Shown: piece by piece, positions 1 to 5,410 of the stretch
Numbering within the stretch: the stretch's first letter is position 1
How the letters are laid out: each line of letters opens with the position of its first letter
From: DASUPK01 sp035456265
GTDB lineage: Bacteria; Actinomycetota; Thermoleophilia; Solirubrobacterales; 70-9
Direction of reading: 5' to 3'
Length of the DNA stretch: 8,291 nt
Assembly: GCA_035456265.1 (NCBI GenBank)
Contig: DATIDP010000111.1
Span: 1 to 8,291 of the forward strand
The notes under the pieces: model-generated
Database searches by the model: none
Told to the model about the DNA's origin: nothing
Seen by the model: only the letters and a program-made list of their open reading frames with translations
Made by a program: the position numbers and the translations under genes

Positions 1-199
1 GTCCGATGAGGAAGCCGAGCACGGCGGCCAGCAGCAGCGCGAAGATCAGCGGGATGGTCGTGGTGGAGAAGAAGAACTCCACCTCGACTTTCTGCGTGTT
101 CTGGAGGATGAAGATCGCGGCGAGGACGATCAGGGCGACGATGAAGTAGAACCTCGCTCCCCGCTGTCTCGGCGTTGCACTCGGGGGACGGTCGGCCAC
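1..199 (-). CDS. LapA-domain (DUF1049-like) small membrane protein, 3' end outside window
   Basis: The visible 66 residues start at a GTG (199-197). They hold a short charged cytoplasmic tail (residues 1-16), a first membrane helix (about 17-33, FYFIVALIVLAAIFILQN), a short polar linker with TQKVEVEFFF, and a second helix beginning at TTIPLIFALLLAAVLG. A helix, then an N-T-x-x-V-x-V-x-F strand-like linker, then a second helix is the hallmark of the LapA/DUF1049 family of inner-membrane proteins. The role in actinobacteria is not established. An in-frame stop at 211-209 fixes GTG 199 as the only reasonable start, and a TAGGGT box ends 6 nt before it. The gene runs off the left edge. The family call is from pattern memory; the two-helix topology is seen directly. 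Confidence 0.8.
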   Translation of the reverse strand, partial: MADRPPSATPRQRGARFYFIVALIVLAAIFILQNTQKVEVEFFFSTTTIPLIFALLLAAVLGFLIG

Positions 200-211
200 G
201 GCGCGACCCTA
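200..211 (-). promoter_or_regulatory. -10 box TAGGGT at leaderless spacing before the LapA-like gene
   Basis: Reading leftward, TAGGGT (211-206) is followed by CGCGCC and then the GTG start at 199. A TANNNT box 6-7 nt before the start codon is the usual geometry of leaderless actinobacterial transcripts. No Shine-Dalgarno sequence is visible. The same string TAGGGTCGCGC recurs twice at 7221-7257. Transcription is inferred. Confidence 0.6.
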
Positions 212-358
212 GCACGGCATTCGGCACCCGCCGGCGAGGCTCTCGTCATCCTCATCGCGCCTCGCGGAGCACTCGCCAATCCAGGGTCCCCCGAGTGTGG
301 CCGAGCCAGATCGGGTCAGGGAACGCTCGAGTGGATCGCCCTGATCGCGCTCGTCTCG

Positions 359-1198
359 ATGGCGCTCTGCGCCCTCGCCTGGCTCGTGGGGCTGCGTTAC
401 CCCGGGATCGTCCTGGCCCACGAGGTCGCCGAGAGGATCGTCTGCGCCGTCCGGCTGACGGAGGACTGCCGGAATGAGCCGCTGCTGCGCGCGGCCAACG
501 GCAACGAGGTGGCCGCCCTGCTCCGGGACCACGCGCCGGCGCTTCTCTACGAGGACGGGATGACGGCCCTGCCGGTCGACTTTCGTGACTGCCGATCCGA
601 TTCATGTGCGGAGGGAGCGCGGAGCGGCGTGGTCGGCCGGACGAGCGGCGGCCTGCGCGTCGTCGCCTTCACCCACGTGATCGACTGCCGGGCCGGGCGC
701 AGGGCGGCGACGGAGGCGCGGGGCGGCAACTGCTCCGGCCCCCGCGCGGGCAACCTCTACCTGCAGTACTGGCTCTACTACCCGGGCAGCGCGACCGCCG
801 AGGGCAGCACTCCGCTCCGGAGTCCGATCCGGCGGCTGAGCGGCGCGCTCGGCCACTCGACCTATCACCCCGACGACTGGGAGGGCTACCAGGTGCGGGT
901 CGGGAGAGGAGGGACCGTTGCGCGCGCCAGCTCGCATCACGGCTACAACGGCTGGGACCCCGACGGCGACCGCTACTACATCTCGGGCGGCAGCCACGCG
1001 GGCCGGCCTCTGCAGTCCGTGACGAGAGCCTGGATCCCGCTCCGCCTGCCACCGACGGCTTCCAGGACCACCAGGGACGGGCGGCTCGTGCTGATCCCGC
1101 TCGAGACGATGCCCGGCCGCGACCGCTTCGACTTCGCGATCACCCCGCCGTGGCGGAAGCGCGTCTGGTTCGACCCCGAGTACGCCGGGACGGACTGA
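359..1198 (+). CDS. Membrane-anchored or secreted protein with NPP1/Vps62-like motifs, N-terminus uncertain
   Basis: From ATG 359 the protein is 279 residues. A hydrophobic stretch (residues 1-20) is followed by an extracytoplasmic-looking domain with six cysteines (29, 37, 78, 83, 110, 125), suggesting disulfides. The second half carries YLQYWLYYPG (134-143), HPDDWEG (170-176), SSHHG (191-195) and SGGSHAG (209-215). The order YWLYY, H-x-D-WE, S-x-H-G, GSHAG recalls the Vps62/NPP1-like domain family; molecular function is unknown. The same frame stays open upstream of 359 and encodes GQGTLEWIALIALVS (about 314-358), which completes a longer helix and resembles prepilin-like leaders. No ATG, GTG or TTG lies in that frame upstream, so ATG 359 is only the first canonical start and probably not the true one. 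The stop is 4 nt from the converging dehydrogenase gene. Confidence 0.6.
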   Translation: MALCALAWLVGLRYPGIVLAHEVAERIVCAVRLTEDCRNEPLLRAANGNEVAALLRDHAPALLYEDGMTALPVDFRDCRSDSCAEGARSGVVGRTSGGLRVVAFTHVIDCRAGRRAATEARGGNCSGPRAGNLYLQYWLYYPGSATAEGSTPLRSPIRRLSGALGHSTYHPDDWEGYQVRVGRGGTVARASSHHGYNGWDPDGDRYYISGGSHAGRPLQSVTRAWIPLRLPPTASRTTRDGRLVLIPLETMPGRDRFDFAITPPWRKRVWFDPEYAGTD

Positions 1199-1202
1199 GG
1201 CC

Positions 1203-1970
1203 CTAGCGCGGCGGCATCCGCAGCGCGCCGTCCAGGCGGATCGCCTCGGCGTTCAGCATCGTGTTCTCGACGATGTGGCAGGCGAGCTGGCCGTACTCCT
1301 CGGGCCGCCCGAGTCGCTGCGGGAAGGGAATGCCGGCGCCCAGCGCCTGGCGCTGCTCCTCCGGCAGCGCGCCGAGCAGGGGCGTGTCGAAGAGGCCGGG
1401 AGCGATCGTGTTCACCCGGATGCCCCTGCCCGCCATGTCCCGGGCGGCGGGCAGCGTCAGCCCGACGACGCCTCCCTTGGACGCCGCGTAGGCGACCTGG
1501 CCGATCTGGCCGTCCCAGGCGGCGATCGAGGCGGTGTTGATGCAGACGCCGCGCTCGCCCTCCGCGTCGGGATCGTTGTCGGACATCGCGGCGCAGGCCA
1601 GGCGCAGCACGTTGAAGGTCCCGATGAGGTTCACCTTGACCACGTTGTGGAAGATCTCCAGGTCGTGGGGGCCCTGCTTCGAGGCGGTCCGCTGGGCCCA
1701 GCCGATGCCCGCACAGCAGACCGAGATGCGGAGGCCGCCGGGCGCCCCCGCCGCCGCGTCGACCGCGGCCTGCACCGGCTCAGGCTCCATCACGTTCGCC
1801 TCCATGAAGGCGGCGTTCGCGCCCAGCTCGGACGCGAGCGCCTCGCCCTTCTCGGCGTTCATGTCGGCGATCACGACCGACGCCCCTCGCTCATGAAGGG
1901 CCCGGACGGTGGCGGCCCCGAGCCCCGAGGCGCCCCCTGCGACCAGCGCGCTTGCCCCCTCGATCTTCAT
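1203..1970 (-). CDS. Short-chain dehydrogenase, HSD17B10 / 3-hydroxyacyl-CoA dehydrogenase type
   Basis: This 255-residue protein has every classical SDR element. The cofactor loop is GGASGLG (12-18), and the acidic residue D36 ends strand 2 and favours NAD(H). CAG (86-88) stands in for NNAG. The catalytic tetrad is N114, S148, Y161 and K165 (YAASK), followed by PG (191-192). Its length and the segments NTIAPGLFDTPLL and PFPQRLGRPEEYG resemble type 2 3-hydroxyacyl-CoA dehydrogenases (human HSD17B10, mycobacterial FadB2-like proteins), which oxidise 3-hydroxyacyl-CoA or related alcohols. The exact substrate cannot be read from sequence. ATG 1970 is supported by a TAGGGT box 9 nt upstream and by the usual short N-terminus before strand 1. 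It stands alone, convergent with the upstream plus-strand gene and divergent from egtB. No fatty-acid oxidation partner is visible. Confidence 0.88.
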   Translation of the reverse strand: MKIEGASALVAGGASGLGAATVRALHERGASVVIADMNAEKGEALASELGANAAFMEANVMEPEPVQAAVDAAAGAPGGLRISVCCAGIGWAQRTASKQGPHDLEIFHNVVKVNLIGTFNVLRLACAAMSDNDPDAEGERGVCINTASIAAWDGQIGQVAYAASKGGVVGLTLPAARDMAGRGIRVNTIAPGLFDTPLLGALPEEQRQALGAGIPFPQRLGRPEEYGQLACHIVENTMLNAEAIRLDGALRMPPR

Positions 1971-1985
1971 CGGCCGGGGACCCTA
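1971..1985 (-). promoter_or_regulatory. -10 box TAGGGT before the short-chain dehydrogenase
   Basis: TAGGGT (1985-1980, minus strand) is followed by nine bases and ATG 1970. Transcription would begin at or within a few bases of the start codon, so the mRNA is leaderless or nearly so. No clear -35 hexamer and no Shine-Dalgarno sequence are visible. Confidence 0.5.
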
Positions 1986-2043
1986 ACCATTTCGGCTCCT
2001 CCGCTGCCGCCGGACGCTGGACCGCTAGCGACGCAGCCCGACC

Positions 2044-2072
2044 GATCAGTCGACCCCCGGGGTTCATCGATC
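2044..2072. repeat. Imperfect dyad in the SDR-egtB divergent intergenic region
   Basis: GATCAGTCGACCCC and GGGGTTCATCGATC flank one central base, and 10 of 14 positions pair, including all four at each end. It lies between the leftward SDR promoter and the putative rightward egtB promoter, so it could be a regulator site for either. The rest of 1971-2226 holds only the two promoter candidates, two short hairpins and the probable egtB N-terminal coding extension. Confidence 0.25.
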
Positions 2073-2111
2073 ACCTCATACGGAGCGCCGCGCCGAGGAG
2101 ATTGCAGATCC

Positions 2112-2142
2112 TTCACAGGCGAGCGAATCGCCTCGGTAGGCT
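2112..2142 (+). promoter_or_regulatory. Candidate egtB promoter (TTCACA ... TAGGCT)
   Basis: TTCACA (2112-2117) differs from TTGACA at one base and is followed after 19 bases by TAGGCT (2137-2142), a TANNNT box. The spacer is slightly long. Transcription would begin near 2149. That position is an ATC codon in the egtB frame, 6 nt past the box, the spacing seen before true start codons elsewhere in this window. Confidence 0.4.
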
Positions 2143-2226
2143 TGGCGCATCGCGGAGGTTGCTGCCCCCACCACAGAGGGTGGGAGTCGTCCCGCTTCCG
2201 ACCGCAAGGCCGAGCTGGCCGCGCGC

Positions 2227-3408
2227 TTGGAGGAGGCACGCCGTCACACCCTGCTTCTGGTCGAGCCGCTCACCGAGGAGCAGCTCAACCGGGTCTACGA
2301 CCCGATCCTCAGTCCCCTGATCTGGGACCTGGGGCACATCGCCAACTTCGAGGAGCTCTGGCTGGTGCAGCGGATCGGCGGACGCGAGCCCCTGCGTGGT
2401 GACCTTGGCGAGCTCTACGACGCGATCGAGCAGCCACGCAAGAGCCGCGGCGAGCTCCCGATCCTGCGCGCCGACGAGGTGCGCCCGTACATGGAGCAGG
2501 TCCGCGAGCGAACCCTCGAGGTCCTCGGGGGCATCGAGCTCGATCCCGACCACCCGCTGCTGGCGGACGGCTTCGTCTACGAGATGCTGCTCGCCCACGA
2601 GCACCAGCACAACGAGACGATGCTGCAGCTCCTGCAGATGATCGAGCGCTACGAGCCCGTCGAGGTCGTCGAGGAGCCGGCCGCGGAGCACGTCTCGACG
2701 GGCCCGGCGATGGTCCCGGTGGAGGGCGGATCTCACCAGGTCGGGGCGCCGGACGTTGGATTCGCGTACGACAACGAGCGTCCGCGCCATCGGATCGATT
2801 TGGAGCCGTTCCTGATCGACCGCACCCCGGTCACCAACGCCGACTACATGACCTACCTGGACGAGACCGGTGCCGACCCGCCGATGTATTGGGAGCGGGA
2901 CGGCGAGTGCGGCTGGACGCGCACGGCGATGGGTCGCACCGAGGCGGTCGATCCGGGCCTGCCGGTCATCCACGTCTCCTGGCACGAGGCCGACGCCTTC
3001 GCGCGCTGGGCCGGCAAGCGCCTGCCGACCGAGGCCGAGTGGGAGGCCGCCGCCCAGGGCGCCAGTCGCGATCGCGCCAACCTCGACCAGCTCTCCTTCG
3101 GCCCCGCGCCGGCGGGCGCCTACGCTGACGGAGCCTCCGCGAGCGGCGCTGTCCAGATGCTGGGCGATGTCTGGGAGTGGACCAGCTCGGACTTCACCGC
3201 CTACCCGGGCTTCGAGGCGTTCCCGTACCCGGAGTACTCGGAGGTCTTCTTCGGCGACGAGCACAAGGTGCTGCGCGGCGGGGCCTGGGCGACCCGCCGC
3301 GATGTCGTCAGGACGAGCTTCCGCAACTGGGATCTGCCGCAGCGCCGGCAGATCTTCGCCGGCATTCGCTGCGCCCGCGATGAATCCGAGGGCCCGCTCG
3401 GGTCGTAA
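2227..3408 (+). CDS. egtB: Ergothioneine biosynthesis sulfoxide synthase EgtB
   Basis: EgtB is a non-haem iron enzyme. It uses O2 to join hercynine to a thiol (gamma-glutamyl-cysteine or cysteine), giving the sulfoxide precursor of ergothioneine. Numbered from TTG 2227 (393 residues), the N-terminal DinB-like half carries the three iron-ligand histidines: H37 in WDLGHIANFEELW, and H124 and H128 in HEHQH. From about residue 160 (MVPVEGGSHQVG) follows the FGE-sulfatase-type C-terminal domain, with RLPTEAEWEAAA (265-276), GDVWEWTSS (313-321), FPYPEYSEVFF (332-342), VLRGGAWAT (348-356) and RNWDLPQRRQIFAGIRCARD (366-385). These are typical of actinobacterial EgtB. TTG 2227 falls inside a helix (ELAARLEEARRHTLLL) whose equivalent is conserved in EgtB, so translation probably starts upstream. 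The frame is open back to 2140 but has no ATG, GTG or TTG. Which thiol it uses is unknown; no egtA is nearby. Confidence 0.93.
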   Translation: MEEARRHTLLLVEPLTEEQLNRVYDPILSPLIWDLGHIANFEELWLVQRIGGREPLRGDLGELYDAIEQPRKSRGELPILRADEVRPYMEQVRERTLEVLGGIELDPDHPLLADGFVYEMLLAHEHQHNETMLQLLQMIERYEPVEVVEEPAAEHVSTGPAMVPVEGGSHQVGAPDVGFAYDNERPRHRIDLEPFLIDRTPVTNADYMTYLDETGADPPMYWERDGECGWTRTAMGRTEAVDPGLPVIHVSWHEADAFARWAGKRLPTEAEWEAAAQGASRDRANLDQLSFGPAPAGAYADGASASGAVQMLGDVWEWTSSDFTAYPGFEAFPYPEYSEVFFGDEHKVLRGGAWATRRDVVRTSFRNWDLPQRRQIFAGIRCARDESEGPLGS

Positions 3409-3505
3409 CGACTGATCCGAAGCGGAGACGAGCACGCAAAGAGGCAAAGACCCCCCGCCCGCCATCACTCCAGCCGAGACAAGCACGGATCGCATCACCG
3501 TCGAG

Positions 3506-4471
3506 GTGAACCTGCCTCCGGGCGGTCCCCTGTCGGGGATGGCCGCGGACGTTCGCGCCGGCCTCACGAGCCCGTTCAAGGAGCTCTCGCCCCGCTACTT
3601 CTACGACGAGCGGGGCTCAGAGCTGTTCGAGGAGATCACCGAGCTCGATGAGTACTACCCGACCCGCTGCGAGCGGGAGATCCTCGAGACCCGATCGACT
3701 GAGATCTGTGAGGCGGCGAACCGGCCGGCCAGCCTGATCGAGCTGGGCTCGGGCTCGGCTCGCAAGACCCGCGTGCTCCTCGACGCGATGCGGGACGCCG
3801 CCTGCCTGGAGGCGTACTGCCCGGTGGACATCTCCGAGGAGATCACGCGCGACACCGCCGAAGCCATCGCCTCCGAGTACGAGGGCATCAGGGTCCACGG
3901 CCTCGTCTGCGACTTCGAGTTCGATCTCGAGCGGGTGCCGGTCGAGGGACCCCGGGTGATCGCGCTGCTGGGGGGCACCATCGGCAACTTCGCGCCGCAT
4001 CAGCGGGCTGGGTTTCTGCGGCGGATCTCGAACCTGCTCGGCCCGGAGGACCGCTTCCTGCTGGGAACCGACCTGGTCAAGGACCCAGTGATCCTCGAGG
4101 CGGCCTACAACGACTCACTGGGCGTCACGGCGGACTTCAACAAGAACGTCCTGGCGGTCCTCAACCGCGAGCTCGGGGCCGACTTCGAGCTCGCCTCCTT
4201 CGAGCACGTCGCCCGCTGGGATCCGGAGAACCTCTGGGTCGACATCCGCCTCAGGTCGCTCGCCAACCAGGTCGTGAACTTCGCGGCCCTCGAGATGCTC
4301 GTGCCGTTCGGCGCGGGGGAGGAGATGCGCACGGAGATCTCCACCAAGTTCCTCCGCCCGGGCCTCGAGGGCATCTACGCCGAGGCCGGCCTCGAGCTGA
4401 CCGACTGGTGGACGGACCGCGAGGGGCTCTACGCGCTCAGCCTCGCGCGATCCGCGAGCTCCAGCTCGTAG
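3506..4471 (+). CDS. egtD: Histidine N-alpha-trimethyltransferase EgtD
   Basis: EgtD uses three S-adenosylmethionine molecules to trimethylate histidine to hercynine, the first step of ergothioneine synthesis. From GTG 3506 it has 321 residues, equal to my recollection of the mycobacterial enzyme. The SAM loop is ELGSGSARKTRVLLDA (79-94), followed by LLGGTIGN (154-161), TDLVKD (188-193) and YNDSLGVTADFNKNVLAVLN (201-220). Residues matching the known substrate contacts of M. smegmatis EgtD are present: Y50 in EYYPTR, N161, Y201, and E277 with S279 in TEIST. The first three and the last two keep a nearly constant offset of 5-6. It lies 97 nt behind egtB on the same strand and is probably co-transcribed; I see no separate promoter. 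The frame extends upstream with ITVEVNL, which looks like a family N-terminus, but lacks a standard start there. Its end overlaps the converging acetyltransferase gene by 43 nt. Confidence 0.94.
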   Translation: MNLPPGGPLSGMAADVRAGLTSPFKELSPRYFYDERGSELFEEITELDEYYPTRCEREILETRSTEICEAANRPASLIELGSGSARKTRVLLDAMRDAACLEAYCPVDISEEITRDTAEAIASEYEGIRVHGLVCDFEFDLERVPVEGPRVIALLGGTIGNFAPHQRAGFLRRISNLLGPEDRFLLGTDLVKDPVILEAAYNDSLGVTADFNKNVLAVLNRELGADFELASFEHVARWDPENLWVDIRLRSLANQVVNFAALEMLVPFGAGEEMRTEISTKFLRPGLEGIYAEAGLELTDWWTDREGLYALSLARSASSSS

Positions 4472-4986
4472 CGCTGCATGGTGATCGCGCCCCGCCCCCA
4501 GCGAGGGGCGGTGTCGGCAGCGGTCACGACGAAGCCGTGCTCGCGATAGAGACGGGCCGCGGCCTTCAGCTCGCTGAAGGTCTCGAGCCACACCCGGCTG
4601 TAGCCGTGCTCCTCGGCGAAGGCGAGCATCTCGCCGAGCAGCCTGCGGCCCAGGCCGTTCCCCCTGGCTTCGGGGCTGAGCACGACCCAGCGGATCGCCG
4701 CCTCGTCGCCATCCTCGTCGCTGAGGCCGATCGAGCCGGCGTGCTCGCCGTCGAGCTCGACGATCCGGATGGCCTCGCGTTCCGTCGGGAACCCGCGCTC
4801 CGCCGCCCGGGCCACGGCGGCGGCGACGAAGTCGCCGAACCGCGAGTCAACGCCGTACTCGTCGCCGTAGACGCGCCTGTGGTGGGCCACGATCGCGTCC
4901 AGGTCGCCGGGGCGCAGCTCGTCGCGGACCACCACTGAACGGGTTATTTCTCGGCTTTCGCCTCGGAGCACCCTCGCATCCCTCAT
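4429..4986 (-). CDS. GNAT family N-acetyltransferase
   Basis: This 185-residue protein has one GNAT fold, transferring an acyl group from acyl-CoA to an unknown amine. RDELRPGDLDAIVAHHRRVY (21-40) and GDEYGVDSRFGDFVA resemble the acetyltransferase half of actinobacterial MarR-GNAT fusion proteins, but no MarR domain is present here. The acyl-CoA loop is RGNGLG (108-113), matching R-x-x-G-x-G, after strand WVVLSPEA. The C-terminal part LKAAARLYREHGFVV (140-154) is the usual GNAT helix leading to the last strands. ATG 4986 is chosen because its ATGA overlaps the stop of the preceding gene, a sign of translational coupling. GTG codons at 4935 and 4932 would give a shorter protein beginning at the domain edge and remain possible. 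The last 43 nt overlap the end of egtD on the other strand. Confidence 0.82.
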   Translation of the reverse strand: MRDARVLRGESREITRSVVVRDELRPGDLDAIVAHHRRVYGDEYGVDSRFGDFVAAAVARAAERGFPTEREAIRIVELDGEHAGSIGLSDEDGDEAAIRWVVLSPEARGNGLGRRLLGEMLAFAEEHGYSRVWLETFSELKAAARLYREHGFVVTAADTAPRWGRGAITMQRYELELADRARLSA

Positions 4987-5330
4987 GCGGTCACCAACCG
5001 AGGTCGCGGAGCGAGCGGGGCCGCGGGCGCGCGCCTCGGTGCGATTCGCAGGCCGCCCGCGTGGCAGCGAAGCAGCTCGCAGAGCTCCGCGGTCCGCCGG
5101 AACGGGTCGGCCGCCAGCTCGCCTGTGGCCAGCGAGATCGCCGCCTCGATCCGCCCGTCTCGCTCGCCCAGCAGATGGGGCCCCGGAGGGAGGGGGCGGG
5201 AGTCCAGCTGGGCAAGGCGATCGAGCGCGGCGGCATCGGCGTCGGTGGCGAGCCGCAAGCTGATCGGCCGCTCCCAGGACGCACGGCGATGATGATCCAG
5301 ATCGCGATCGGCTCGAGCGGGCTGCGCCAT
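4983..5330 (-). CDS. Small protein resembling the N-terminal lobe of a GNAT domain
   Basis: The protein has 115 residues. After a charged N-terminus (1-22), ISLRLATDADAAALDRLAQL (24-43) matches the first strand and helix of a GNAT fold, and LLGERDGRIEAAISLATGEL (53-72) looks like GNAT strands 2-3. DPFRRTAELCELLR (75-88) follows. No acyl-CoA loop (R-x-x-G-x-G) is present and the tail (97-115) is proline- and arginine-rich, so it is unlikely to be an enzyme by itself. Small proteins of this pattern are common in actinobacteria as far as I recall; no function is known. It is the first gene of a two-gene operon, and its TGA (4985-4983) shares bases with the ATG of the full GNAT. The start ATG 5330 is supported by a good promoter 7 nt upstream. 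It could be a regulatory partner or a decayed GNAT. Confidence 0.75.
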   Translation of the reverse strand: MAQPARADRDLDHHRRASWERPISLRLATDADAAALDRLAQLDSRPLPPGPHLLGERDGRIEAAISLATGELAADPFRRTAELCELLRCHAGGLRIAPRRAPAAPLAPRPRLVTA

Positions 5331-5365
5331 GACCGGAATTATGGCTGCGGTCGCGATCTGCGCAA
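5331..5365 (-). promoter_or_regulatory. Promoter of the GNAT operon (TTGCGC-N16-CATAAT), leaderless spacing
   Basis: On the minus strand, TTGCGC (5365-5360) is followed by 16 bases and CATAAT (5343-5338), then seven bases and ATG 5330. CATAAT matches the TATAAT consensus at five of six positions. The start site should coincide with the start codon. The promoter lies within 40 bp of the LysR operator, so the LysR protein could act on it. Confidence 0.6.
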
Positions 5366-5372
5366 GATGTTG

Positions 5373-5401
5373 TTGTCACCGAATCGATCGTGATTTACGA
5401 T
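5373..5401 (+). promoter_or_regulatory. Promoter of the LysR-type regulator (TTGTCA-N17-TACGAT)
   Basis: TTGTCA (5373-5378) and TACGAT (5396-5401) are separated by the ideal 17 bases. Nine bases separate the -10 box from GTG 5411, the same spacing as at the dehydrogenase gene. The -10 box lies inside the inverted repeat 5383-5405. Confidence 0.65.
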
Positions 5402-5405
5402 CGAT
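5383..5405. promoter_or_regulatory. LysR-type operator: perfect 9-bp inverted repeat
   Basis: ATCGATCGT and ACGATCGAT are perfect reverse complements around a 5-base spacer. The core reads ATC-N9-GAT (5387-5401) and satisfies the T-N11-A rule for LysR-family boxes (T5388, A5400). It covers the -10 box of the regulator gene, which fits the negative autoregulation usual in this family. Binding is inferred. Confidence 0.65.
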
Positions 5406-5410
5406 CGGTC

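Noticed and set aside
2117..2184. Two short perfect hairpins (2117-2133 and 2167-2184, 6-bp stems) as a riboswitch or terminator upstream of egtB
   Set aside because: The stems are short, there is no poly-T tract and no riboswitch consensus I recognise. The second probably lies in egtB coding sequence.
2113..3579. Long open frame on the minus strand (488 codons) opposite egtB
   Set aside because: It is the antisense shadow of egtB. It has no domain motif, and egtB is unmistakable.
4983..5379. GNAT protein extended upstream to 5379 as one 316-residue protein
   Set aside because: The upstream part is Arg/Ala-rich noise in that frame. The other minus frame there encodes the GNAT-lobe protein with a good promoter and an ATGA junction.
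5390..5410. GTG 5390 as the start of the LysR gene
   Set aside because: It lies before the -10 box and inside the operator. GTG 5411 gives the canonical LysR N-terminus at leaderless spacing.
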